From: Roseiarcus sp043739325
GTDB taxonomy: Bacteria > Pseudomonadota > Alphaproteobacteria > Rhizobiales > Beijerinckiaceae
Direction: 5' to 3'
Length of the DNA: 14,217 nucleotides
Assembly (NCBI GenBank): GCA_043739325.1
Contig: JAYUFK010000165.1
Span: 1 to 14,217, forward strand
The translations under genes and the position numbers were made by a program. The notes beneath the pieces are model-generated. The model saw only the letters and a list, made by a program, of their open reading frames with translations, was not told the DNA's origin and did no database searches. This document shows, piece by piece, positions 7,196 through 14,014 of this stretch (position 1 is the stretch's first letter; each line of letters begins with the position of its first letter).

Positions 7196-7892
7196 CCGCC
7201 GCCTTGGCAGAAGCCATCCGCGGCGCGATTTCGAGCACGCGGCGATAGGCGCGCAGGGCGCTGGCGCGGAAACCGCGCTGCTCCAGGATCATCCCCATGC
7301 CCGACATCGCGCCGACATGGCGCGGCTCGCGGCGAATGGTTTGCGCGATATCGGCCATCGAGCCGCTTTCGTCGCCATTCATGTAGCGCGCGGTGGCGCG
7401 CTTGTTCCACGCCTCGGCCCAGTCGGGGGCGATTGCAACGAGGCGATCGAGCAACGCCAGCGACGTATCGAGGTTCTTTGTCCCCATCGCGGCGATTGCG
7501 CGCGCCATGATGAAATCGCCGCTGTCGGAACCCGATTGCAGCTCGACGCGATCGATCTGGCCGATCAGGCCCTGCGTTTCGTCGGCGTCCTTTGACGCGG
7601 CGAGGCGGGCGTAGAGATCGTCGAGCTTCTGTTTGCGCGCTTCTTCGGGCGGCAGCTCCGGCTTTGCCTCGGCTTCGTCGGCGGATTTTTGATCCGGCCC
7701 CATTTGCGGTTTTTCGGCGCGCGGCGCGACAGGACGCGGCGGCCTCGGCGCTTCCCCATCGTCGCCCGGAACAGGCAACGCGAAGTTGGGCTTGCCGGGC
7801 TCGGGCGCGCCATCGCTCTGGGCGCTGACAGGCTGCGCTACGACGAATCCGGCCAGCAGGCCTGCTGCGATCAGGATCGAACGAATTCTCAC
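7155..7892 (-). CDS. Secreted tetratricopeptide-repeat protein
   Basis: 245 aa from a GTG at 7892; the ATG at 7896 is in another frame. A Sec signal peptide (1-24, cleavage after VSA) is followed by a Pro/Glu-rich linker (25-85). About 87-240 is helical and contains TPR-like units: ALLDRLVAIAPDWAEAWNKRATARYMNGD (146-174), then DIAQTIRREPRHVGAMSGMGMILEQRG and ALRAYRRVLEIAP. The block LDDLYARLAASKDADE (90-105) with SGSDSGDFIMARAI resembles a TPR family I associate with Rhizobiales. It probably acts in the periplasm as a scaffold; partner unknown. It starts 51 nt after hemY and overlaps the hydrolase gene, so it appears to belong to the heme-cluster transcript. Confidence 0.88.
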   Translation of the reverse strand: MRIRSILIAAGLLAGFVVAQPVSAQSDGAPEPGKPNFALPVPGDDGEAPRPPRPVAPRAEKPQMGPDQKSADEAEAKPELPPEEARKQKLDDLYARLAASKDADETQGLIGQIDRVELQSGSDSGDFIMARAIAAMGTKNLDTSLALLDRLVAIAPDWAEAWNKRATARYMNGDESGSMADIAQTIRREPRHVGAMSGMGMILEQRGFRASALRAYRRVLEIAPRMASAKAAVARLEAAERGQGL

Positions 7893-7943
7893 GCATCCAG
7901 TCTAGGCCGCGCGGCGCGCCTCGTCAAAACATGGCGCGAGACG

Positions 7944-9548
7944 TCAGTCGTGCGAAAAGAACCAGCCGCCGCTCCTGCGCTCGGGCGTCTCGTGCGGACC
8001 CGGATCGTCGGGGGGCTTCAGCGCATCGAAGCCGTTGACGCGCGGCAGCGCGGCTGGCGAATTGCGAACCGGCGCCGCATTGCCGCTGGCGACGGCGGCG
8101 GCGGCGGCGGGCGCAGGCTCGGGGGGCGGAGCCGGCGCCGCTTCGATCACTTCGACCGGCCACGCTTCGATTACGGGCGGCGGCGGCGCGACTTCGAACT
8201 GTCGAGACGGCGGCGCGACTTCAACGGGGCGCGGCGCGGGCGGCGGCTCGATCGGCGCGCTGAGCCGCTCATCGGGCGTGCGCCAAGCGAACGCGTCGAG
8301 CTTGCCAGCCGGGGATGCCGGCGCCCAGCGGTCCGACACAATCGCGTCCGCGACCCAGGCGCGGTCGCGCGGCGCGCGGGCGGCGCGGGCCAGCCATTCG
8401 CGCGTTTGTCCCGCATCGTCCTCCGCCTCGGCGATATCGGCCATTGTCAGGCAGACGCGGGCGCTCGGGCGCGTCGCGGCGTCGCTGACGATCAATGGCG
8501 CCAACGCGGAGCGCGCGGCTTCCAGATCGCGCGCTTCGAGCGCCGCGCGGGCAATCGTCAGCGCGCTCTCGCTGTCGCGCGGCGCGATGCGCGCCAGGGC
8601 GCGAGCCTTCGCCAGCCGGTCGAGCGCCGAATCGCCGTGACGAAGCTTGAGATAGACTGCGGCGAGATCGGGATGCGGCGTCTGCTCCCACGCCGCCTCG
8701 ATGATCTTGGCCGCTCGCCGATAGTCGCCGTTTGCCGCCGTCAGCCGGCCCGCCAGCGCGGCGGCGGGCACGAGACCAGGGGCCAGCCTGATTGCATCCT
8801 GCGCCAGCGCGAGCGCGGCCTGCGGCTCGCGTTCGGCCCGGTCCAGCGCGATTGCTGTTTTCAGCACCGCGCGCCAGCGGTTCGCCGTGGGCTTGTCGAG
8901 CAGGCCGGATTTGGCGTTGGTCTCCACCGCCGCCAGCGCGCCGGCCCAGTCGCCATGCGCGGCGCGGTCGTCGAGCACCGCCTGCCCGGCCCAGGGCAGC
9001 GCCGCATGTTTGTGCGCGCGGGCGGCGTAATCCAGCGCCGCGTCGTGATCGCCGCTGCGGCGCGCCTCGACATGCAGACCGCGCAGGCCGAGCGCATGGG
9101 TATCGGGATTATCGAGCATTTCGTTGAAAGCCGCGGTCGCCGCGGGCCGGTCGCCCGCCAGTTGCGCCGCCTGCGCGCGCAGCAACTTGGTCAACGGCTC
9201 CGGGCGGAGGAACTTGTGGGCGTCGGCGGCGTGACGGCGCGCCATGCGCACATCGCCCGACCCGACCGCGACCATGCCGCGCTGCAATGCGGCAAAGCCC
9301 TTTTCGCGGCGGCGCGCCCGGTTGGCGAGCGACATCAGCGAGGGGATGCGGAAGACGAAACGGATGATGCCCCAGAGGATCGCCAGAATGACCGCCAGCG
9401 CCACGACGCCGCCGAGCGCCGTCATCAGCGACATTTCGTATTGGTTGCCCTGCCAGGTCATCGCGACCTGGCCGGGATTTTCGGCCAGCCACATCAACCC
9501 ATAGGCGGCCAGACCCACGGCGATGAGAAACATCAGCAGGCGAAACAT
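7944..9548 (-). CDS. hemY: HemY-family protein with TPR repeats and inner-membrane anchor
   Basis: 534 aa from the ATG at 9548, preceded by GGAG at about 5-nt spacing; the upstream in-frame extension to 9668 would run into the Mic60-like gene and is rejected. Two hydrophobic segments (about 3-21 and 42-66) form the HemY N-terminal region, with the motif MTWQGNQYEMS between them. LANRARRREKGFAALQRGMVAVGSGDVRMARRHA then begins a long Ala-rich helical TPR part (about 85-410). The C-terminus (about 430-520) is Pro/Ala-rich and disordered, as in alphaproteobacterial members. HemY is associated with heme biosynthesis genes but has no enzymatic motif, so an assembly or scaffold role is usually inferred. 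It lies between the Mic60-like gene (100 nt upstream) and the TPR gene. Confidence 0.93.
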   Translation of the reverse strand: MFRLLMFLIAVGLAAYGLMWLAENPGQVAMTWQGNQYEMSLMTALGGVVALAVILAILWGIIRFVFRIPSLMSLANRARRREKGFAALQRGMVAVGSGDVRMARRHAADAHKFLRPEPLTKLLRAQAAQLAGDRPAATAAFNEMLDNPDTHALGLRGLHVEARRSGDHDAALDYAARAHKHAALPWAGQAVLDDRAAHGDWAGALAAVETNAKSGLLDKPTANRWRAVLKTAIALDRAEREPQAALALAQDAIRLAPGLVPAAALAGRLTAANGDYRRAAKIIEAAWEQTPHPDLAAVYLKLRHGDSALDRLAKARALARIAPRDSESALTIARAALEARDLEAARSALAPLIVSDAATRPSARVCLTMADIAEAEDDAGQTREWLARAARAPRDRAWVADAIVSDRWAPASPAGKLDAFAWRTPDERLSAPIEPPPAPRPVEVAPPSRQFEVAPPPPVIEAWPVEVIEAAPAPPPEPAPAAAAAVASGNAAPVRNSPAALPRVNGFDALKPPDDPGPHETPERRSGGWFFSHD

Positions 9549-9648
9549 GTCGTCTCCGTTGTGGAATTGCGCCAAGAAATTCGCGCCAATTCCGTCTGAC
9601 GAAAAGGGACTAAGGGATACTATCGCGCGACCCCGCGCGGCCGAAACA

Positions 9649-10929
9649 TCAATTCTTCGCGGCGCCAAGCCGCGTAATGGAATCGTCGAGCAACGCCTGC
9701 GCCGCCATCACCGCGGCGACGCGGCCTTGCGCCCTGGCGGCCCAATCCTTGCCGACCTGACGCGCCGCTTCGGGCAACCGGGCGAAAGCCGTGAGCGCGC
9801 TTGCCGCATCGCCGCGCCCGAGCGCCGCGCTCATCTGCGAAATCACCGCCGCCGGATCGTCGCCGGCCTGCTCGCCAACCGGGTGAACGCGCACGATCTT
9901 GCTCATGTTGCTCATCAGCCGCGCCATAATTCCTTCGTCGCTTTTTGGCTCCGCGGCGATGAGCAGCGCCGGCGCGATTTTGGCGAAATCGCTCGACAGC
10001 GAGGCAACGCTCGGCGCGCCATCCTTGGCGAAAGGCTTGAGCTGCGCCAGCCGCTGCGGATCGGCGCCAAGCCGCTCCAGCGCCGCCTGTTCGAGCGGAT
10101 AGGGCTGGCCCGCCGCGATGCGCGCTTCAAGCGCCTGCGCGACGACGGCCAAGGGCGCCGCGTCGTCGCGGCCGGGCGGCGCAGGCTCGGGCGCAACGCG
10201 CGCCTCGCTCTTTGGCGCGGCCAGCGCGGTCTCGAGTTTGGCGAGCCGGTCGTCGATCGGCGCAAGATTGGGTTGCGCGGCGCTCAGCCCGGCGATCCCG
10301 GCCTCAAGTTTGGCAAGCCGGCCTTCCAGCGCATTGACGTCGACAGCCGGCGTAGCGGCAGCCGGGTTTGCGCCGCCTGCTTGCAAGGCTTTCGCCGCAT
10401 CCGCCTGCGCCGCCTGAGCCGCGCTTAGCGCGGTCTTGATTTCCGGCGCGGCGGCTTCGAGCGCCGAGAGGCGCGGGCCGAACGCCATGACGCCCGCCAT
10501 CTTCTCCGCCTGCAGCTTTGCGCCGTCTTCCAGCGCGCCAAGACGCGTATCCGCCGGCGTGGACGCGCCGGCGGCAGCGCTGCTCTCCAGTGCGGCGAGG
10601 CGTTGCGCGACGCCCGCCGGAGCGCTGGAATCCGGCAGGAAATACCAAAGAAGACCCGCGCTGACGAGCGCGCCCGCGATACCGCCGGCCAGAATGGCGG
10701 CAAGCGGTTTTGGCGGCGCGGCGTATTGCGCGAATTCGAGCGGCTTTTCCGGTGGCGCAGGTTCGAACGGCGGCGGTTTCACTTCGCTAGCGAGAGGCTC
10801 GACGAATTCGCCTTCCACAATGCTTTCCGGCGCCTCGCTCGCGCCATGTTCCGGGCTGTTCAGAGGTTCTTTCGCCGAAGCGAGGTCTGCCCGTTCGGCA
10901 TCGTCGTCGTTGTGGGTCGCTTCGTTCAT
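9649..10929 (-). CDS. Mitofilin/Mic60-like inner-membrane protein (COG4223)
   Basis: 426 aa from the ATG at 10929, with GAGG 5-6 nt upstream; a TTG at 10947 would add six residues. Order of parts: an acidic, Pro-rich cytoplasmic N-terminus (1-72), one transmembrane helix (about 75-98, ending LLWYFLP), an Ala-rich coiled-coil region (about 105-240) with heptad-like repeats such as RLAALESS, RLSALEAAAP and RLAKLE, and a conserved C-terminal domain with QPYPLEQAALERLGADP and FAKDGAPSVASLSSDF. This architecture matches alphaproteobacterial Mic60, the homologue of the mitochondrial crista-junction protein, which is reported to be encoded near heme genes and to shape intracytoplasmic membranes. The gene sits between hemD and hemY, as expected. 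Membership rests on architecture and neighbours. Confidence 0.88.
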   Translation of the reverse strand: MNEATHNDDDAERADLASAKEPLNSPEHGASEAPESIVEGEFVEPLASEVKPPPFEPAPPEKPLEFAQYAAPPKPLAAILAGGIAGALVSAGLLWYFLPDSSAPAGVAQRLAALESSAAAGASTPADTRLGALEDGAKLQAEKMAGVMAFGPRLSALEAAAPEIKTALSAAQAAQADAAKALQAGGANPAAATPAVDVNALEGRLAKLEAGIAGLSAAQPNLAPIDDRLAKLETALAAPKSEARVAPEPAPPGRDDAAPLAVVAQALEARIAAGQPYPLEQAALERLGADPQRLAQLKPFAKDGAPSVASLSSDFAKIAPALLIAAEPKSDEGIMARLMSNMSKIVRVHPVGEQAGDDPAAVISQMSAALGRGDAASALTAFARLPEAARQVGKDWAARAQGRVAAVMAAQALLDDSITRLGAAKN

Positions 10930-10998
10930 GCCGCCTCGCCGTTGCAAAAACAGTCTACAGGCGAGCCACCTACCAACGCAAACACCCTTGCCGGGACA

Positions 10999-11718
10999 CT
11001 ACGCCATTTTCGTGGCGGCTTGAAGCGCGACAAATAGCCCGGTCTCGGAAGGTTCGCGCGCCAATGCGATGGTGGCCGCGCCGACGGCCCGCAGCGGCTC
11101 GGCCACGTCGGCGGAAAGGCAAACATGGGTCAGCGCGCGAAATTGCTCCGCGCATCCAGCTCGCGCGGCAAAATCGACGGCAAGCGCGGCGCTGCGGCGA
11201 GAATAATGTAGCGCGGCGGCGCATTGCGCAACCGCTTGCGCTTCCTCATCGCTCCATCCCGCAAGCGCCTCGGCGCGGTAGATTTCCGCCGCGAAAACTT
11301 CAAAGCCGGCGGCCGCGAACGCCGCCTCAAGCTCGCCCTTGCGATCGCGCGCCGTTAGATAAAGCAAGCGCGCGCCGCCGGGCCATCGCGGGACAAACAT
11401 CGGCGCCAGCGAGGCGGCGTCGGCGGCGACCGTTTGTTTTCCCGCCAGACCGCATGCCTTGGCGCTGGCGGCGGTCGCCTCGCCCACAGCGAACAGAGGC
11501 GTCGAGGCGAGCCTCGCGCGGTCTTCGGTCGACAGGAACGCGAAGGCGCGCGCGCTGGTGGCGATGATTGCGTCAAATTCGCCCTCCGACGGGCTCAGCC
11601 CGGTGGCGACGATCTGCGCGACCGGAGCAAGCACAGACCGATAACCCATCGCCTGCAGCAGCGCCGCGCTGCGATGCGCTTCGTCGACGGGGCGGAACAG
11701 GGCGACGGCGAGGGTCAC
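10999..11718 (-). CDS. hemD: Uroporphyrinogen-III synthase
   Basis: 239 aa from a GTG at 11718, giving the normal HemD opening VTLAVALFRPVDEAHRSAALL. An ATG at 11772 (257 aa) is possible but adds an unrelated leader. The enzyme cyclises and inverts ring D of hydroxymethylbilane to give uroporphyrinogen III in the cytosol. HemD features are LFRP near the start, DAIIATSARAFAFL, the hinge-region LFAVGEATA, RLLYLTARDRKGELEAAF, AAEIYRAEAL and HYSRRSAALAV. HemD is poorly conserved in sequence, but these motifs plus the next gene (Mic60-like, 69 nt downstream) and hemY make the call solid. It is divergent from tsaD. The usual partner hemC is not upstream of it. Confidence 0.9.
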   Translation of the reverse strand: MTLAVALFRPVDEAHRSAALLQAMGYRSVLAPVAQIVATGLSPSEGEFDAIIATSARAFAFLSTEDRARLASTPLFAVGEATAASAKACGLAGKQTVAADAASLAPMFVPRWPGGARLLYLTARDRKGELEAAFAAAGFEVFAAEIYRAEALAGWSDEEAQAVAQCAAALHYSRRSAALAVDFAARAGCAEQFRALTHVCLSADVAEPLRAVGAATIALAREPSETGLFVALQAATKMA

Positions 11719-11826
11719 GCGCGTAGATCCCTTTCCCCCATGCGGGGCAAGCGGCGCGTGGTCTTGCGCCATTCGTTTCCGCAATGACCGTTCGCCGCCA
11801 TTTCGTACCCGTGCCTCAAACGCCGT

Positions 11827-11854
11827 TTGTCGCGCGCGGAAGAATCCATATAGA
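11827..11854 (+). promoter_or_regulatory. Candidate tsaD promoter
   Basis: TTGTCG (11827-11832) and TATAGA (11849-11854), 16 nt apart, each match four of six sigma-70 consensus bases and lie in the hemD-tsaD divergent gap. A start about 7 nt downstream would give a leader of roughly 40 nt to the tsaD ATG at 11903, whose GGAGA ribosome site (11886-11890) is a rather long 12 nt away. Confidence 0.35.
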
Positions 11855-11902
11855 TGACGGCGGCGCGGCGCAAAATTCGCTCCCCGGAGATCAGCAAACC
11901 GA

Positions 11903-12961
11903 ATGCGCGTTCTTGGCATTGAGACGACCTGCGACGAAACGGCGGCGGCGGTGGTGCGGCTGCGCCCCGAGGGCGGCGGCGATATTCTCGCCGACGAAGT
12001 TTTGAGCCAGATCGCCGCGCATGCCGCCTATGGCGGGGTCGTGCCGGAGATTGCCGCCCGCGCCCATATCGATGTCATCGATCAGCTCGTGGCGCGCGCG
12101 TTGGCCAAAGCCCGCATGAAAGTCAGCGATCTCGATGGCGTCGCCGCGGCGGCCGGGCCAGGCCTGATCGGCGGCGTGCTCGTCGGTCTGATGACCGGCA
12201 AGGGACTGGCGCTGGCGGCCAACAAACCGTTCATCGCCGTCAATCACCTCGAGGCGCACGCGCTGACGGCGCGCCTTACGCAGCGCCTGATGTTCCCCTA
12301 TCTGCTGCTGCTGGCGTCGGGCGGCCACACGCAGATCCTCGCGGTCAAAGGCGTTGGCGATTACGACCGGCTCGGCGCGACCTACGACGACGCGATCGGC
12401 GAGGCGTTCGACAAGACGGCCAAGATGCTGCGGCTTCCCTATCCCGGCGGCCCGGCGATCGAGGCGGCGGCGAAGGCCGGCGATCCCGAGCGCTTCGCAT
12501 TGCCGCGCCCGATGCTGGGACGTCCCAACGCCGACTTTTCCCTCTCCGGCCTGAAAACCGCGACGCGTCTGGCGGCGCAGGCCATCATGCCGCTGAAGCC
12601 GCGCGACGTCGCCGACATGGCGGCTTCGTTTCAGGCGGCGGTTGTCGATGTCGTGGAAGACCGGATGCGCGTCGCGCTAAAACTGTTCGCGGCCCGAGCG
12701 GGGAAGCCGCAGGCGGTGGTGATCGCCGGCGGCGTCGCGTCGAACACGGCGATCCGCGACGCGCTGGTGCGCTTTTGCGCGCAAGCCGGCCTGCCGATGG
12801 TCGCCCCGCCTGCGAATCTGTGCACCGACAACGGCGCGATGATCGCCTGGGCCGGGATCGAGCGCTTGCGGTTGGGGCTGACGGACCATCTGTCGGCGCC
12901 GGCGCGACCGCGCTGGCCGCTGGATGGGAAGGCCGAGCGGTCGCGGAACGGCAAGGCGTAG
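11903..12961 (+). CDS. tsaD: tRNA N6-adenosine threonylcarbamoyltransferase
   Basis: 352 aa, cytosolic. Transfers threonylcarbamoyl from TC-AMP to A37 of ANN-decoding tRNAs (t6A), working with TsaB, TsaC and TsaE. Complete Kae1/Gcp signatures: MRVLGIETTCDETAAAVV at the start, GPGLIGGVLVG (85-95), metal-binding His115 and His119 in NHLEAH, ASGGHTQIL (138-146), GATYDDAIGEAFDKTAKMLR (158-177), GRPNADFSLSGLKTA (206-220), VVIAGGVASN (272-281) and metal-binding Asp309 in CTDNGAM. Length is normal. The start is fixed by the conserved N-terminus. It is divergent from hemD. Downstream, where alphaproteobacteria commonly carry gpsA, lies 1 kb of gene-poor DNA. Confidence 0.98.
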   Translation: MRVLGIETTCDETAAAVVRLRPEGGGDILADEVLSQIAAHAAYGGVVPEIAARAHIDVIDQLVARALAKARMKVSDLDGVAAAAGPGLIGGVLVGLMTGKGLALAANKPFIAVNHLEAHALTARLTQRLMFPYLLLLASGGHTQILAVKGVGDYDRLGATYDDAIGEAFDKTAKMLRLPYPGGPAIEAAAKAGDPERFALPRPMLGRPNADFSLSGLKTATRLAAQAIMPLKPRDVADMAASFQAAVVDVVEDRMRVALKLFAARAGKPQAVVIAGGVASNTAIRDALVRFCAQAGLPMVAPPANLCTDNGAMIAWAGIERLRLGLTDHLSAPARPRWPLDGKAERSRNGKA

Positions 12962-13038
12962 GGGCGCATCAAGTGCTGGTCGGGCCGGCTTGGGCCGGAG
13001 TCGGTGCGGCGAAATCGCACTCTGGTTCGGCATTGAGT

Positions 13039-13089
13039 GATTTCAGGGACTTGGGCGCCAAATCGCGCCCGATTGCGGGTCCCGAAATC
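13039..13089 (+). terminator. Bulged hairpin downstream of tsaD
   Basis: The outer arms GATTTCAGGGAC (13039-13050) and GTCCCGAAATC (13079-13089) pair over 11 bp with one bulged A. Inside, GGGCGC (13053-13058) and GCGCCC (13065-13070) form a second stem with a 6-nt loop. It lies 77 nt after the tsaD stop. No T-tract follows, so a terminator role is only a guess; it may be a repeat. Confidence 0.4.
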
Positions 13090-13489
13090 CTGTCTGAAAC
13101 ATTAACTTGTGGAATTATATAGTGTTTTCGGATTTGACTTGCTGAAAAACCGGCAAATTCGCTGTTCTTCGAGCAATGAAACATCAAATTTGGAGATGTT
13201 CTTTCGTATTTTCACAGATTTGCAGATGGCCAAGGCAGTACGCGAAAGTCGGGCTTTATCCGGCTCGGGCATTCGCCAAGTTTGGCGCTCCTTTCGGCGC
13301 CGCGCCAGCGAAATGCCGCCGGCGCTTTCCCGCCGCGTCGAAGCCGTTTCGGGCACGAAGATCACCATAGCAGAGAATTTGATTTTCCGAAAGACAAATC
13401 CCTTTAGTTCTCATTATCCGCACTTCACTGTGGTGAGCGCGGGCTGCCGGACCAGAGGAGACGCTATCGCGCGCCACATCGGGCGGAGA

Positions 13490-13636
13490 GCGCCATCGAC
13501 CTCATGGCAGCGTCTTGTTTCCGAAGCCTGGAGCCTGTCAAGGGCGCGCCCGTTTGTGCGCGTCGCCTCCGGCGATCGCAGACCCTTGACAGGCTCCAGG
13601 CTTCGGAAGTTTTGCTCACCATGAGATCGACGGCGC
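13490..13636. repeat. 147-bp imperfect palindrome with perfect 26-bp inner arms (MITE/REP-like)
   Basis: The inner arms at 13519-13544 (starting TTCCGAAGCCTGGAGCC) and 13583-13608 (ending GGCTCCAGGCTTCGGAA) are perfect 26-bp reverse complements around a 38-nt centre. Beyond a mismatched stretch of 10-11 nt on each side, outer arms 13490-13507 and 13619-13636 again pair at 16 of 18 positions. The whole behaves as a long nearly symmetric element with no coding content. Both strands therefore give similar peptides (FRSLEPVKG, LDRLQASE), which are artefacts. It could be a non-autonomous mobile element, a REP-type sequence or a structured RNA. Confidence 0.8.
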
Positions 13637-13767
13637 GGTGGGTCGGGCGGGGAAACGGGCTTGGTGCGACGTTCCGGCAAGGGAGGCGATTGATCGCTAC
13701 TCCAGCACTTTCGCGTGGCGCAATGGGACAGGTTCAACCGGCAATTCGAGATCGGGGATTGTGTATC

Positions 13768-13811
13768 ATGTCCCCGTAGCCCCCGATTGGCCTGAGCGAT
13801 GTCCCCGTAGC
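13768..13811. repeat. Pair of 13-bp direct repeats, possible insertion-sequence end
   Basis: ATGTCCCCGTAGC occurs at 13768-13780 and again at 13799-13811, with a 31-bp period. A small inverted repeat, ATCGGGG (13751-13757) and CCCCGAT (13781-13787), brackets the first copy. Multiple short direct repeats at a terminus starting with TG (here TGTGTATCATG from 13760) are a feature of IS21-family ends, which makes a solo IS terminus a reasonable guess. No transposase is present. Confidence 0.5.
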
Positions 13812-13813
13812 GC

Positions 13814-13861
13814 TTTACATTACTTGTGCATTGGTATAGATTTTTGCATCGTCGTTATACT
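13814..13861 (+). promoter_or_regulatory. Candidate promoter region for the TPR-family gene at 14015
   Basis: TTTACA (13814-13819) and TAGATT (13837-13842) are 17 nt apart and match the -35 and -10 consensus at five and four of six bases. A second -10-like TATACT lies at 13856-13861, with TTGGTA (13831-13836) 19 nt upstream of it. Either would start a leader of about 150 nt. It directly abuts the IS-like direct repeat. Confidence 0.3.
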
Positions 13862-14014
13862 CATCTGGAGCTGCCCGCAGGGCAAGGGTGTGCCGAACCC
13901 TCCGTTTGTCTTCAATTGCGTCGCGATCGCCCATCGGCGGGCATTCACTCCCTCATCGACGGCGTCGGTTTTTACGACGGGTCGGGCCTTCGCGCTTCTC
14001 AGGGAGGCCGATCC

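Larger units (their letters stand above)
12962..14014. other. 1.05-kb gene-poor mosaic region
   Basis: No frame on either strand gives a protein I recognise. The longest (13109-13624, plus, 171 codons) runs from an AT-rich block through the palindromic element and has mixed, non-coding-looking composition. Contents in order: a bulged hairpin after tsaD (13039-13089), an AT-rich block (about 13095-13240) unlike its surroundings, the palindromic element (13490-13636), a 13-bp direct repeat (13768-13811), and a candidate promoter and leader for the gene at 14015. The patchwork suggests decayed insertions, but no transposase fragment could be read. Confidence 0.6.

Noticed and set aside
7689..9599. 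636-codon plus-strand frame, the longest in the window
   Set aside because: Entirely antisense to hemY and part of the TPR gene; its Arg/Gly/Gln-rich composition is the mirror of an Ala-rich gene.
13109..13624. 171-codon plus-strand frame in the gap after tsaD
   Set aside because: It crosses three segments of different composition including the palindrome, has no convincing ribosome site and resembles no family I know.
13414..13737. Similar peptides (FRSLEPVKG, LDRLQASE) on both strands, suggesting a duplicated small gene
   Set aside because: They are produced by the inverted repeat arms read from each strand and are not evidence of coding.
13490..13811. Possible CRISPR array because of repeated sequence
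   Set aside because: The repeats are one inverted pair and one direct pair, with no series of regularly spaced repeats and no cas gene.
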